Source: Sternotherus odoratus
Taxonomy: Eukaryota > Chordata > Testudines > Kinosternidae
Assembly (NCBI GenBank): GCA_032164245.1
Contig: JAVMKO010000003.1
Coordinates: 12,658,651-12,722,650 of the forward strand
DNA length: 64,000 nucleotides
Direction of reading: 5' to 3'
Shown: positions 1 to 11,619 of the stretch, in pieces
How positions within the stretch are numbered: position 1 is the stretch's first letter
How the letters are laid out: every line of letters begins with the position of its first letter
Notes under the pieces: model-generated
Told to the model about the DNA's origin: nothing
The model's database searches: none
Seen by the model: the letters and a program-made list of their open reading frames with translations, nothing else
Translations under genes and position numbers: made by a program

Positions 1-344
1 TTTGCATCACTGGAATCTAATTATGATTATTGGCAACCTATCCTCTATCACTCAATTAACTTGTCTCTTCTCCTCCATTTCCTTTATTAACGGCTGATCT
101 TAAAAAAATCTCAGTGCTGCATAGTTATTTGTGACTTAAGTTTTTCTTTGTGATGTTACATGGTGATTGCAGTTCAAATTTCTGGACTAACTCCAGCCTT
201 CTCTTGCTCAGTTTTCACATAGATTTTTCAAAGCAAAAAAAAAAAGACTTAAGTGTACCTACACCCTGAAGAATGAGCAGTGTACTAATTCCCGCTCTCA
301 TTTGTTAGCAGAAATTAGAAAGCAACCCAAATTCAGTATTACAA
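1..344. other. Intergenic, nothing recognised
   Basis: AT-rich sequence with a short A-run near 234-245. I see no gene, repeat boundary or motif I can name. Confidence 0.5.
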
Positions 345-760
345 ACCAAAATGTTTCAGAGATTAAAGAAGCTTAGTCTATTTAGTTTCACCAAGCGAAG
401 GTTAAGAGGTGGTTTGATCACGGTGTACATGGGAAGAGATTTCTGATAGTATATGGCTCTTTAATCTAACAGAGAAAGATATAACGAGATCTAGTCATTG
501 GAAACTGAAGTTTGACAAATCCAGGCAAGAAATAAAGGGCAAATTTTTAACAGAGAGGGCAATTAACCATTGGAACCACTCCACATGTGGTAGCGTCTTC
601 ATCATTTGCACTTTTTAAGTGAAGACTAGATGTCTTTCTAAAGATATGCTATAGCTCATATAGAAGTTATGGGCTTGATGCAGAAGTTATTGGTTGGGAT
701 TCTGTGGCCTGTGTTAAGCAGGAGGCCAGACTAGATGATCATAATGATTCCTTCTCCCCT
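345..760 (+). mobile_element. Old CR1-type LINE, 3' fragment
   Basis: The order of recognisable pieces is that of a CR1 3' region in sense: a frame resembling the end of the reverse transcriptase ORF (around 370-440), the AATTAACCATTGGAAC block near 561, and the GCCAGACTAGATGATCA block near 723. It is diverged and has no open frame. The call rests on familiarity with CR1 3' sequence, not on an alignment. Confidence 0.65.
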
Positions 761-1115
761 GAGAATTTCCAAAGCACTTGGCCCTGGCCTACATGCCGCC
801 ATTGAAGTCAATTGGAGTTTTACCATTGACTAACTGACTTTTGAAAATCCCTCTCAATGCAGTCATTTCCAGACTTTAGGGCAGGGCCTCCCCACTGTTG
901 TATACTAAAAAATGTGCTGCTTATTGAGGACCCCGTTTTCAGCTGAATCAAGAAAATGGGTGGGTATTCTAAAAATGAGACACAATGCCCCTACCCAAAT
1001 GTTGTGGGAAGTAGATGAGGGCTATGGTATGACTTTGGATACGTGCAGTTAAAGGTAGCCCAGAAAACAGATCAGACTGGTAAACTGGATTGTTGGCATA
1101 CTAACTGGCCACAGT
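761..1115. other. Intergenic, no gene
   Basis: Contains ATTGAAGTCAATTGG near 801, a motif that recurs in several old repeats of this window. Nothing else is recognisable. Confidence 0.4.
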
Positions 1116-2480
1116 ATGGAGCTCTCAGAGAGACTGAGGAGGAGGAAAATACAGGTAACATATTCAGGGAACAAAATGGAAAGGGGAGAAGGCCAAAGAG
1201 ATGGGGAAAGGATACAAAATAAGTTATGGTGGAACCTCCCTTGGAGATATGGAGTGGGAGTTGTTCTTGATAGTGATATAAGGGAAAGAGTGGTGACAGT
1301 AAATAAAATCAGTGACAGGTTAATGCTGACCAAGCTGGCTTTTGAATGTGGCTTGATAAAAAATTGCACCCCAGGCTGGCTGTGGTGAGGATGGGAAGAT
1401 AATGTACCGGGAAATGTTAGGCCCTGCTCTCCAGCATATTCCAGGAAGTGAGGAAATAATTATCCGCTCTGACTTCAATGAACACGTTGAAAGAGACCGG
1501 CATGGATATAGTAGAGTACATGGTGGCTAAGCCTATGGCACTTTAAATGATGGAGAAACACTATTACCATTGGCGTAAGCTCATGACCTAGTAATGTCCA
1601 ATGCATTCTTTATGAGATGAAATGAACATATTATTACTAACAAGAGCGGAAGGACTTGAGGTCAGATCAACTACTTCCTTATTTTCTAGTGGAAAATAAA
1701 TGATAGAAAAGACTGCAGGATAGTCTCTTATTAGGTAGCATAGACCACTCAACTTGGTTATGTTTCTTCGAACAAATGTACAGAGAAAATCAAAGAGGAT
1801 AATATTCTAAACCTATTGCTTATGTTTGTGTGTGCTTAAATCTAATAAACTGCACTTTTAGATAGAACATGCTTACTTGCATGAATCTTACCAGACGGAA
1901 GTTCTATGTTCCTGTTGTTTTATTCCTTACACTGCCTGGAGTGAAATAGTTAAGTTGTCCCTGTTGAGGGTTCCGAAAACCCTGGGCAACAGTAAAGCCA
2001 AAGATAAGGCAAAAACAACAGGGTAAGGCTGAGACGAACTTTAGGGGGTTGATTATGGAGAAGATGAAGTTGGCACCACATGAGGAATGAGTGGATACAT
2101 TTGGGGATTTTGTCATGACAAACATAGCGAAGAGCACTAAACAAGTTGTGGGTGAATCAAAACAGAAAACCTTTATTGAAAAGGAAAACTTGGGGTTGGA
2201 GCAAAGAAGTACAAGAAGTAATAAAAGATGAGAGAAAAAAGCTTACTGTGGCAAAAGAGTAGGAACAAATATATCTTTGTGCTCATATAGAAGGGGAAGG
2301 TGATCTAGCAACTGCACAAATTAGAGGTATAAAACCAATGAGTCATACAATGAAATCTTGGAGACTAAGAAGAGAAACCGATATGAACGCAAATCAATAT
2401 GGCTTCATGCCAGGAAGTTTGACAATAGATGCTATTTTTGCAGAGGCAGCTCATGATGGGAGTTATGCAAGGAAGATGAT
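1116..2480 (+). pseudogene. RTE-type non-LTR retrotransposon remnant (endonuclease and start of RT)
   Basis: A decayed LINE ORF in sense orientation. The frame at 1116-1388 resembles the start of an apurinic endonuclease domain: a stretch containing GVGVVLDSDIRERVV is followed by ISDRLMLTKLA, as in RTE-like endonucleases. At about 1455-1700 the pieces RSDFNEHVERD and HGYSRVHGG match the family's catalytic Asp/Asn region, followed by a SQID-like block. At 2395-2480 NQYGFMPGS and TIDAIFAEA match the RT segment FGFMPG..TTDAIF. Stops and frameshifts separate the pieces, so the copy is dead. The 5' end, 3' end and target duplication were not found. The assignment to RTE rather than another endonuclease LINE comes from motif wording and needs a protein search. 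Confidence 0.65.
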
Positions 2481-2905
2481 TAATTAGGGCAAAATTATCC
2501 ATTGAGACCCCAGTCCTTCTACACACAATGGTATTTACAACTGCAATTACAAGAGATGCAGTCTAAGTCAGTGAAAACTTGACCCATGAAGATGTACTTA
2601 TGTAACTGGAAATATTGATGCCTTAGGAACTGAGAGTCAGTAGAGATTAAAATATTTTTTGTAACACAGAAGCTAAGGAAAAAAGCCAACCTTACTGCGT
2701 CAAAGCCCGCAAGCCAACTGTCTAGTCAGCTCCATTGTGGACACTCTCACCACAATTACAGAAAACACAGATTGCATTTAAAGGTCCTGTTACCTAATAG
2801 AAGATCTGTTTCTTTACTGCAGTAAAAGTGACTTTACAGAGACAAATACATAACACAATATTATACATTTAGTATGCCCTAAGAACATGTCGTATAGACA
2901 CTAGA

Positions 2906-3008
2906 GGCCTGATTCTGCTCTTGGTTACACCTGTATACATCAGGGTTAATTACTGAATTCAACAGAGTAATTCTGGTATAAAACCTGTGCAAGAGCAAGA
3001 TTAGGGCC
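2906..3008. repeat. Imperfect palindromic (foldback) old repeat, copy 1
   Basis: GGCCTGATTCTGCTCTTGG at the left pairs imperfectly with CAAGAGCAAGATTAGGGCC at the right, and TTACACCTGTATA pairs with TATAAAACCTGTGCA-like sequence inside. The whole unit folds into one long hairpin. Related copies lie near 38030-38100 and 39490-39573. Confidence 0.6.
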
Positions 3009-3034
3009 AAAGGTACTCTGTCATAGATTTTAAA

Positions 3035-3304
3035 GCCAAAAGGAATCATGGTGATCATCTAATCTGACCTGCTGCATAACAAAAGCCATAGGACTTCCCT
3101 GAATTAATTCCTGTGTGAACCTCATCTCTCTTAGAAAATCATCTAATCTTAATGTAAACATTGTTAGTGATGGAGAATCCATCACAACCTTGGACTTGTT
3201 GTTCCAGTAGCTAATTACTCAATCTTGAAATATTACACCTTATTTCTAGTCTGAATTTGACTACCTTCAGCTTCCATCATTAGATCCCGTTATATACATT
3301 TATC
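3035..3304 (-). mobile_element. CR1-type LINE 3' fragment, antisense, split by a hAT insertion
   Basis: AATCATGGTGATCATCTAAT, the GCCATAGGACTTCCCTGAA block and TTATTTCTAGTCTGAATTTG are the antisense form of an old CR1 3' region, also seen at 30640, 62585 and 63300. The next element (3313-4363) inserted into it. Confidence 0.65.
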
Positions 3305-3312
3305 TGCTAGAT

Positions 3313-4363
3313 CAGGGGTCTCCAAACTTTTCAGCCCGAGGGCCGCATTAACTATCAAATAGCAGTTTGGGGGCCGACAACACACTCGAGGTCCAAATAA
3401 AAAAGAATCAAAACATGGATGTTGTTTTTAATTATTTAATATTATTTTATTCAGTTATTATTTAATAACACATTGATACACTACACATGAACACTACACA
3501 TGAACACTACACATGAACACCTGTTCACTACACATGAACACTACACATGAACACTACACATGAACACCTGTTCACTACACCTGTTCACTACACATGAACA
3601 CCTGTTCACTACACATGAACACTACACATCAACCCCCCAAATGACCCACCCAGCCAGGTCTCTCCCCCCGAAACCTCCTTTCCTCCAACCCCCCTCAACT
3701 GACCCACCCAGCCAGGTCTCTCCCCCCCAAACCTCCTTTCCTCCAACCCCCCCCAACTGACCCACCCAGCCAGGTCTCTCCCCCCAAAACCTCCTTTCCT
3801 CCAACCCCCCCCAACTGACCCACCCAGCCAGGTCTCTCCCCCCAAAACCTCCTTTCCTCCAACCCTCCCCCCCCAACTGACCCGCTCAACCCGGTCTCTT
3901 CCCCCCCCCCAACTGACCCGCTCAACCCGGTCTCTTCCCCCCCCCCCCAAACTGACCCGCTCAACCCGGTCTCTTCCCCCCCCCCCCCCAACTGACCTGC
4001 TCAACCCGGTCTCTTCCCCCCCCCCCAAACTGACCCGCTCAACCTGGTCTCTCCCCACAGACCGTTTCGCCGCCTGGCAGTGGGTGGCTCCTTGTTTCGC
4101 CGCCTGTAACTGGGTGGCGGTGCGGCGCGTCCCGGCCCCAGCTCTGAGCCGTCCCTGGCCGGCGGCGGCAGCGGAGCACGCGGTGCGTCCCGGCCCCGCG
4201 GCTGACGGCGGCAGCGGAGCGCGCGGTGCGTCCCGGCCGGCGGTGGCAGCGGAGCACGCGGCGCGTCCCGGCCCCTTGGCTGGTTCCCGACCCCTGCCGC
4301 GGGCCGGATGAGAGGGCCTCGCGGGCCGCATCTGGCCCGCGGGCCGTAGTTTGGAGACCCCTG
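3313..4363. mobile_element. Non-autonomous hAT DNA transposon, 1051 bp
   Basis: Terminal inverted repeats CAGGGGTCTCCAAACT and AGTTTGGAGACCCCTG are flanked by an exact 8-bp target duplication TGCTAGAT (3305-3312 and 4364-4371), diagnostic of hAT transposition. The interior has no transposase. It holds three kinds of tandem repeat and a GC-rich right part with repeated CGTCCCGGCC motifs. Both strands carry long spurious open frames because of the repeats. Confidence 0.93.
3475..4055. repeat. Tandem repeat block inside the hAT element
   Basis: Three successive arrays are visible. At about 3475-3630 a short unit around ACTACACATGAAC repeats, interspersed with CTGTTC. At about 3640-3870 a unit of roughly 57-60 bp beginning GACCCACCCAGCCAGGTCTC repeats four times. 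At about 3880-4055 a shorter unit (about 35-40 bp) around TGACCCGCTCAACCCGGTCTC repeats with C-runs of 7-12. Confidence 0.85.
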
Positions 4364-4659
4364 TGCTAGATGAAGAATGCTTGCTTATAACATTTCTGTT
4401 CTAAGGATCCCCAAAAAGATGGGAATGTTCTTTCTAGTCAATCCTAAATCAACAAAAATCCATTTGTGCAAACAATTAAGTGATTTAATGAATGGCTTGA
4501 AAAAGGAGTACCTTAGTACATATTTATGTACGTATACTATATTTGTTGCAAGGACTGTCATCTTGTACCTTCAATTTTTGTACCTCTCCTATCACAATGG
4601 GGTCCAGGGGTAGGGTGCCTACACATTACAATAATACAAATAAGTAGTAATAAGGTTAT

Positions 4660-5098
4660 TGTGGCAGGGTGCTGGCCAGGAGTGCCTGAACCAGCCCTGC
4701 CGGCCCTTTAAGAGGGAGCAGAAGCCTGCAAACCTCCCTTGCAGAAAGGCTAATCAGCCACCTGGGCTGCAGGGCAATTAGCCTTGAGGGGTCGCACCTG
4801 GTGGCAGCCTCCTCAGGGGGATAAAAGGCCTGCCAGAAAGCAAGCCCAGTGTGGTGGGGATGGTATAGAGTGTGGTGTGGTTTGAGTGATTCAGAGCTGT
4901 GGGTTTGAGCTATTCAAGAGTTGCAAACTGTAAGCTGGAGTATACAGAGTCTGTGGAGCAGTGAGTTGTATACTGAAGGACTGGACAAGCTGTATGTATT
5001 GGTGGTGGGGCCTGCACTGTGAATAAAGAGCACTGTTTGGAGCAGAGAAGGGTTTCCTGCCTGTGTTCCTGAGAGGGGTGAGAGAGCGGTCTGTCACA
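4660..5098 (+). mobile_element. Solo LTR, 439 bp
   Basis: Begins TGTGGCAGGGTG and ends GGTCTGTCACA (TG...CA), with the 4-bp direct repeat TTAT on both sides (4656-4659, 5099-5102). A TATA-like GGGATAAAAGG near 4818 and a polyadenylation signal AATAAA near 5023 are in the right order for U3-R-U5 on the + strand. No internal retroviral sequence adjoins it. Family not identified. Confidence 0.82.
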
Positions 5099-5102
5099 TT
5101 AT

Positions 5103-6985
5103 GAATAATGGTGATTTTAAAAGCAAGCTGAAGAGCACCTGGCTTTTGGAGGCTTTGTTGCTAGATAAAGAAAACACTGATTCTGATTTATCTGCCGTAA
5201 ACATTTTTCCCCCCCTCAAAGCTAATTATTCCTGTTCTGAAAGAGGCTGACTATAGCATGTGGCTGCAATAATTAGTGATGGGTGAACTGGTTTGGTTAA
5301 TATGAGAACAGATCTGCACCTTTGCCCAAACCTTGAACTGTCCTCAAGATTTAAGATTTCCTTAGAATTGTGCCTGGTTTTAGCTACAACAGGAATCAAA
5401 GGACTGCCAGGGACACTGTCCAGTTAATTTTGGTCTTAAATTCAGATTATGTGAAAATAGACTGTCACCAAACTTTAAACCTATAGGAAAGTTTCTGTTT
5501 GTAAAATCCTAATGGAACCACTTTTGTATAAAAAACAAGCATTTCCCTGAAGCCCAAAAGATTTCCACAACATTGTGCTACTGTTTGAGAATCTGAAACT
5601 GAACACCGAATGGGAACAGAAGGTAAACTTGAGGTCTCCATTATTATCATCATCACCACCCATCATATCATCTGTATTAACACTGAAAAGTAAATTAGTT
5701 TAATAAACTAAGTCATTGGCAACACTCTCCAGATCCATTGCCTTTGGCAATTTGGTGTGAAATAGGACATTTGCCTGGCATTTTAATATTATTTTTAACC
5801 TGACTGTCCCCTGAAATAATGCAAGGCCAATCACATGACAATACTGGCCTGTAGTGGGAGATCTTATGAAAGGGACTGAGCATACAAGGTTTCCAGTCTC
5901 ATTCTCCGTTCAAAGAGGTCAAGAAATGTTTTAGCAATGCTTACATTGTTTAACTTTTGAGTATTTATCTGAAACGAACCTTGAGAAAGTCAGCCCTCGG
6001 ATGGAAGTCAGTAGTTCTTACTCCTGAGACCAACCGTGGCCAAAACCTGGGTCATTCGGTCAGCATGCCAATGGTCCTAATTTGGCAGCATTGTTCAACA
6101 CTTTTGCCATCTATGCTAGATCCCCATTTTTGTCCCAGCGAAGTTAGATAGAAGGGATGGGAGGAACTTTGCTGTAATTCTCATGACTGCAACTTTGTTC
6201 CTTTTTTAAAAAAAAAATAATTTTTTTTTTAGAAGTTTTAATGTATCCATGCAGACATATTCAACACAATGACAAGGAAAACACAGCAGAAGCATGGATT
6301 TAACAACACAGTATGAAATCCAAGATAAAGAATTCACTAACAATGCCCACCCTCTCCCCCCACCAAGAGAGACCCATCAGAAGCCCATCCTACCTGGAGT
6401 CAGTTTGCAATGCTCTCATGAAAGACAGCATCTTCATGATTGGATCTTTTGCTCTACAGAAGGTCGGGTTTTCCATGAGCGCAGGGTGGGCTAGCTCAGG
6501 TAGCCAGTCAGAGAATATGGAGGAGTGTAACAATGTCTGCCGTGACTCAAGAGCGGGAATATCAAGCTTAGAACAGACTGTTAGGAGCCAGGGCACAAAC
6601 CTCAAATTGGCTGTGAGTTCTACACATTGATTTCACAAACCAATTATCAAGTGTGAGCTCCTCGGGTGTTATAACTGCCTTAACATGGCACCACAGGCAG
6701 TCTTTTTGGGTCCTCCGATTTGTCTCACCACCCAAGTGAGTGTATCTTTGTGATAGCTAGTCCCTTACACCAAAAATCACAGCCATATTCAGGTTACTTC
6801 CAATCCCAAAGGGCCAGTAATTTACAGCTGGTCAATTGCACCTTAGATCTTACACCAAAAACAATAATTGTAGCTCTCGCTTGGACAGCTCACAAACAGC
6901 CTTCTAGCATGCAAGCTACACCCTGAGCATTTGTATGTAGCTTCAGCCTGACAGCCACACATCAGTCACACTCTGGCTTTCACCA
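5103..6985. other. Intergenic, nothing recognised
   Basis: About 1.9 kb without a supportable gene. There is an A/T run at 6208-6232. The short open frames here lack domain signals and splice context. Confidence 0.45.
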
Positions 6986-6989
6986 GTCT

Positions 6990-7425
6990 TGGTTACCATT
7001 TGCAAGGTGACCCCAACACACCCCCAGTCCTGGATTTTCCCCTAAAACGTGTGTGTTACACCCTAGCCCTCTGCAGGGCAATCCAGGCATATTAGGTCCA
7101 GTGCCCCTCTCAGGGGATTGATGTACAGCAGTTTATTACCTTATATGAAGTTACCCACACACACCACAACACTGGATTAGTTTTGATTAAAGACTAAAAC
7201 AAATGTATTTAACTACAAGGAAATAGGTTTAAATTAAGTACAAGAATAAGGCATTAAAGTCAGAAATGGTTACAAGAGAAAAAGATAAACCGCTTCCTCG
7301 TACTAAAACTTAACAAACTTGACTTGGTTCATATATCCCCAGTAACATTGCTGATCAAATTCTCCTGCCAGGATATGCTCCAAAAGCTCAAAGGCCATTT
7401 GTTTTGTCATCTTAGATCAGGGATT
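6990..7425. repeat. Unclassified dispersed repeat, copy 1
   Basis: The stretch around 7180-7290 (GTATTTAACTACA, then AGGCATTAAAG, then GAAATGGTTACAAG) matches, diverged, the order of blocks at about 41080-41180. The two copies probably belong to one LTR- or LINE-derived family. I cannot assign the family. Confidence 0.4.
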
Positions 7426-7426
7426 G

Positions 7427-8339
7427 TCAAACCGGGAGTCGTGACCCCTCAAGGGGTCATGAGGTTATTAAGGGGGCTGTCAGCTTCAACTCCCAGACCC
7501 TGCTTCACCTTCAGCAGTTATAATAGTGTGAAATATAAAAAATGTGCTTTTAATTTCTAAGGGGGGAGGGGTCGCAATCAGGCTTGCTGTGTGAAAGGGG
7601 TCACCAATAGGAAAGTTTTTAGAAGGTCTCTCTCTATGTCTATATTATATAAATAAACTATTGTTGTATTTAAAGTAAATAAGGGTTTTTAAAAAATATT
7701 TAAGAAGCTTCATTTAAAATAAAATTAAAATGCAGATCTTATCAATTTTAGTGTGATCCTTGTCTGGGATCCTTGTCTTGGGTTCCGGCCTCCAGCCCCA
7801 CTCAGCCTGCAGCTGGTCTGGGGTCCAGCCATTGGCACCTTGCCAGCCGGGGTCCTGGCTGCGGATCCTGCTCAGCCTGCTGCCGGTCTGGGGTTCCATT
7901 CACTCAGCTGGCAGTGGGCTGAGTGGGATGGTGGCAGGATGACCAGAGCCGGCTGCGGTCCCGGTCACTGGCAACATTCAGCCCACTGCCGGTCGGGGGT
8001 TCCGTTCACCCAGACTGGCAGCGGGCTGAGTGGGGCCAGCAGCTGGGACCTTGACTGGCAAGGGGCTCATGGCTGGAACCCCAGGCTGGCAGTGGGCTGA
8101 GCGCGGCTGGGACCCCAGACTGGCAGCGGGCTGAGCAGCTCAGCCTGCTGACAATCTGGGGTTCCAGCTGCCGGCTCCTGCTAGCCAGGATCCCGGCTGC
8201 TGGCCCTGCTCAACCCGCTGCTGACCTGGGATTCTGCTCATCCAGGCCGTCAGGGGGCTGAGCGGGGCTGGCAGCGTGCCCATAAAAATCAGCTGGCGTG
8301 CCAACTTTGGCACGCGTGCCGTAGGTTGCCTACCCCTGG
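7427..8339. mobile_element. Mosaic of two hAT families
   Basis: The left end (CAGGGATTGTCAAACC, then GGAGTCGTGACCCCTC) belongs to one hAT family and runs to about 7612. The rest, ending GTAGGTTGCCTACCCCTG, is the reverse orientation of another family whose end carries a GGCACGCGTGCC motif (near 8308). The flanks TCTTAGAT and GTTTAGAT agree at 6 of 8 bases. The middle (7780-8280) is a GC-rich imperfect repeat around GGCAGTGGGCTGAG. Confidence 0.65.
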
Positions 8340-8347
8340 TTTAGATG

Positions 8348-9146
8348 AAAAGGCTAGATTTTCAGACAGGATATGTATGCATTCACAAGAAGTGTTTGAA
8401 ATTGCCTATGAAAATGTGCACAGTTGATTACCTATAATTGCATGCACCAATCCAATTTTGATCATTTGACCAGAATAAAGCACTGGCAAAAGGGATTACT
8501 TATTTTGCACAGTTATTCACAAAAATTAATTAGCATTTTCATGCAGCCTAAATTGTCTGAAAATCTGGACAGAATTATTATTTTGGAAGACAAATATTGT
8601 TTTCTGTTCCTTTGCAAAGAAATTGAATCTCTTTCTTGTAACAAACCCAATACAAATGCATCAATATCAGAATTACAGCAAGTCAGCTTTTCCCACCTCT
8701 GACTGCTTGTGCCATTTAAAAATTATGTTCCAGCTGACCTTGGAAATTTGAGGTCGTTTCTCTTTCCTGTCACCTGCTGTAGCTCTGGAGGAATTACTAG
8801 CACACAGCTGTAGAATATACTTTTAATTCTCTATTACAGGCAGATATTTTCCTAGCTGTCACGTGTTGCTTGCAATGGTGCTGTGATTTCTGTAGTGAAG
8901 AAGAGAAGAAAAGTTGTTCCTTTTTCTTTCTTCTTAAGCCAGTCAAGACTGCAATTTAACTCCTATGGGACTAGGGAGAGGCAGATATTTTGGTCCAAAG
9001 ACTAAAATGTGTGATGTGCACTGTGAAGCTTCACTTCCCGGCACCTCCAACAGGAAAAGGAAGTGTGAAGAGCAAGAAACAAGCAGTATCAAATCAGCAG
9101 CTGGAGCCGGAATAAAGGAATCATAATGGGGAAAAGCTCATCCTTA
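8348..9146. other. Intergenic, nothing recognised
   Basis: The open frame at 8424-8702 has no recognisable domain and no codon signal I would trust. No repeat boundary is visible. Confidence 0.4.
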
Positions 9147-9154
9147 TCCTAAAG

Positions 9155-9940
9155 CAGGGGTGGGGAACCTTTTTTCTGCCAAGGGCCATTTGGATATTTA
9201 TAACATCATTCGCGGGCCATACAAAATTATCAACTTAAAAATTAGCCTGCTATATTTGGTCAAACATTTAACTAACTCACCCCTAATGTGATGGCTGGAA
9301 CTGCTTCTCTTTGGTGAGGCGTGTGATGTTAGCTGGTATTGATGATGTTGCTACTCGCAACTGCTTTTCCAGGTTTGCGTTGGTCAGTCTGGAGCGCAGT
9401 CAACTCTGGGGCACAGCCCCCATGCCCCTGGCTCCGGGCACAGCCCTGCTGCAGGTCAGGGACACCGAGACTCCTCCCTCCTCTCCCGGGGCCAGGCACA
9501 GGCAGCCGTGCCGCAGGTCAGGGGCACCTTCTTCCCCTAAACTCCGGGCGCAGCCCCACCGTGGGCTGGGGACCCAGGACCCCGGCTCCCACCTGCAGCC
9601 CCCACTGCTTAGCTGGCAGTTCCAGCCTGGCTCCCAGGGTCAGCAGCCGCAGGGGCGGGGGTCTGCACTCCACGTGCTGCGCCGGCCAGAAGTACTGGCG
9701 CCAGCTGCCATTGGCTGAAAGCTGATTGGGGGGGGGGTCCCTGCCTGCAGCTCCCATTGGCCGCAATGTAGCCAATGCTCCTGGTAAGTGCAGCAGGGAG
9801 CAGAGACCCTCCTGCCTCTCCTGTGCCTAGGGGGCTGCAGGGTCCTAGTGTCCGCCTTTTCCTGGAGCAGGGCCAGAGGGCCAGACCAAATGATTTCGCG
9901 GGCCTTATACGGACTGCGGGCCGGACGTTCCCCACCCCTG
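9155..9940. mobile_element. Non-autonomous hAT DNA transposon, 786 bp
   Basis: Termini CAGGGGTGGGGAAC and GTTCCCCACCCCTG are inverted repeats, flanked by an exact 8-bp duplication TCCTAAAG (9147-9154, 9941-9948). The interior is GC-rich without transposase. The open frames inside it are incidental. Confidence 0.93.
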
Positions 9941-10284
9941 TCCTAAAGGAAAGCGAAGAAAAGCCCAAATCCCTTGTTCTCACCTTGTATATCTAGAAAT
10001 AACTTCCCTAAATTAAAACACACTACCATGTTTCATCCATTTATTTTCATGAAATTCTTGTTCTTAATACATTTGTTCCTCTCCTTCATTCTTTTATTTT
10101 TCCTTGTTTCCTTCCTATCCATTTCCCTGCATTCTTTCTTTCTTTTCTTTCATGGTTTTTAGCCTTTTAAAAATGTACCCTCTTTTTAAATTCCATTTTC
10201 TCTGTTCTTCCCTCACCTCTTTCCTCTGCATGAAGTTTTTCTGCTCTTTCCATGTACTTTTGCTCAATAAGTAGGGAGGGAACA

Positions 10285-11115
10285 CCTTGTCTTCTGACAG
10301 TGGCCAATGCCAAGTGCTTCAGAGGAAATGAACAGAAGAGGTAATCGTCAAGTGATCCATTCCCAGCTTCTGGTAACCAGAGGCTAGGGCCACTTCAGGG
10401 CATGGTTTTGCATTCCTGCCCATCCTGTCTAATCACCATTGATGGACCTAACCTCCATGAACTTATCTAGTTCTTTTTTGAACTATGTTACAGTCTTGGC
10501 CTTCACAATGTCCTTTGGCAAATAATTCCACAGGTTGACTGTGTGTTGTGTGAAGAAATACTTCCTTTTGTTAGTTGTCTCTTTTCCCAGCTCAGTCCCA
10601 GTCCTACTGATCTCTCCTCATATGGAAGCTGTTCCGTACTAATCATTGTGTTGCCCTTTTCTGTACCATTTTCAATTCCAATATATCATTTTTGAGATGG
10701 GGTGACCAGATCTGCATGCAGTATTTATATAAAGGCAATATGATATTTTATGTATTATTATCTATCCCTTTCCTAATGATTCCCAACACTGTTCGCTTTT
10801 TTGACTGCCGCTGCACATTGAGTGGATGTTTTCAGAGAACTATCCACAATGACTCCAAGATCTCCTTCTTGAGTGGTAACAGCTAATTCAGACCCCATCA
10901 TTTTATATGTGTAGTTGGGATTGTTTTCCAATGTGCATTACTTTGTATTTATCAACCCTGAAAGTCATCTGCCATTTTGTTACCCAGTCACCCAGCTTTG
11001 TGAGATCCCTTTGTAACTCTTTGCAGTCTGCTTTGGACTCTGCTATCTTGAGTAACTTTGTATCATCTGAAAAATTTGCCACCTCACTGTTTACTGCTTT
11101 TTCCAGATTATTTAT
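10285..11115 (-). mobile_element. CR1 LINE, 3' part, antisense
   Basis: Reading the minus strand gives the usual CR1 3' order. Markers on the + strand are GACAGTGGCCAATGCCAAGTG (10299), the TCCACAGGTTGACTGTGTG block (10528), GTTCGCTTTTTTGACTGC (10790) and TTTGTATCATCTGAAAAATT (11056). The frame is broken throughout, so no protein is made. Confidence 0.85.
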
Positions 11116-11615
11116 GAATCATCATGCTCAGACTGGAGGAGGGGTTTAAAAGCCAGTCAGGCAGCTCAGTGAGGGGCTGGCAAGCCCAGGAGCAGGCCAC
11201 ACCCTGGGAGCTCTCAGAGAGGAGCAGAGCTGGTGAACGGAGGGAACCACAGCACCCAGTGGTGGAGACCACAGACCGGGCGTTTCATGGAGTCAGGCAT
11301 CAGCCAGATGGGAGCAGGAAATGACCCAGGGAAGCCAATGGGAACCTGAACCCCACATGAAGACTAATGAGCAGCCGAGTCATTCCTACAGAGTCCTGAG
11401 TTGGAACCTGGTGGAGTTGGGTGGGCGCAGGTTCCCCTCCTCTTACTCGGATGGCGGCCTCTAGGTGGGACTGCCGCTGCTGTGAACTATAGCCACTAGG
11501 CAGAATGGCTGCCAGACGGAGCGAAGACCAGGAAGCTGGAGGCCCCCGCAACTTCCCTCCCGATCACAACCCCCATTTAGCGACCCAACCCAATAACCTT
11601 ACTTGGGTCATCTTG
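11116..11615 (+). mobile_element. Possible LTR fragment
   Basis: A TATA-like TTTAAAAGCC near 11146 is followed by a GC-rich stretch with repeated GAG/CAG motifs and a CCCAATAACCTTACTTGG ending near 11608. That arrangement is common in LTR U3-R-U5. No clear TG...CA ends or target duplication were found. Confidence 0.3.
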
Positions 11616-11619
11616 AGCA

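Noticed and set aside
3475..3632. CRISPR-like short repeats
   Set aside because: Units are contiguous tandem repeats without unique spacers, in a eukaryotic transposon.
3609..4331. 240-codon glycine/arginine-rich frame on the minus strand
   Set aside because: It is inside the tandem arrays of the hAT element; the periodic protein sequence mirrors the DNA repeat.
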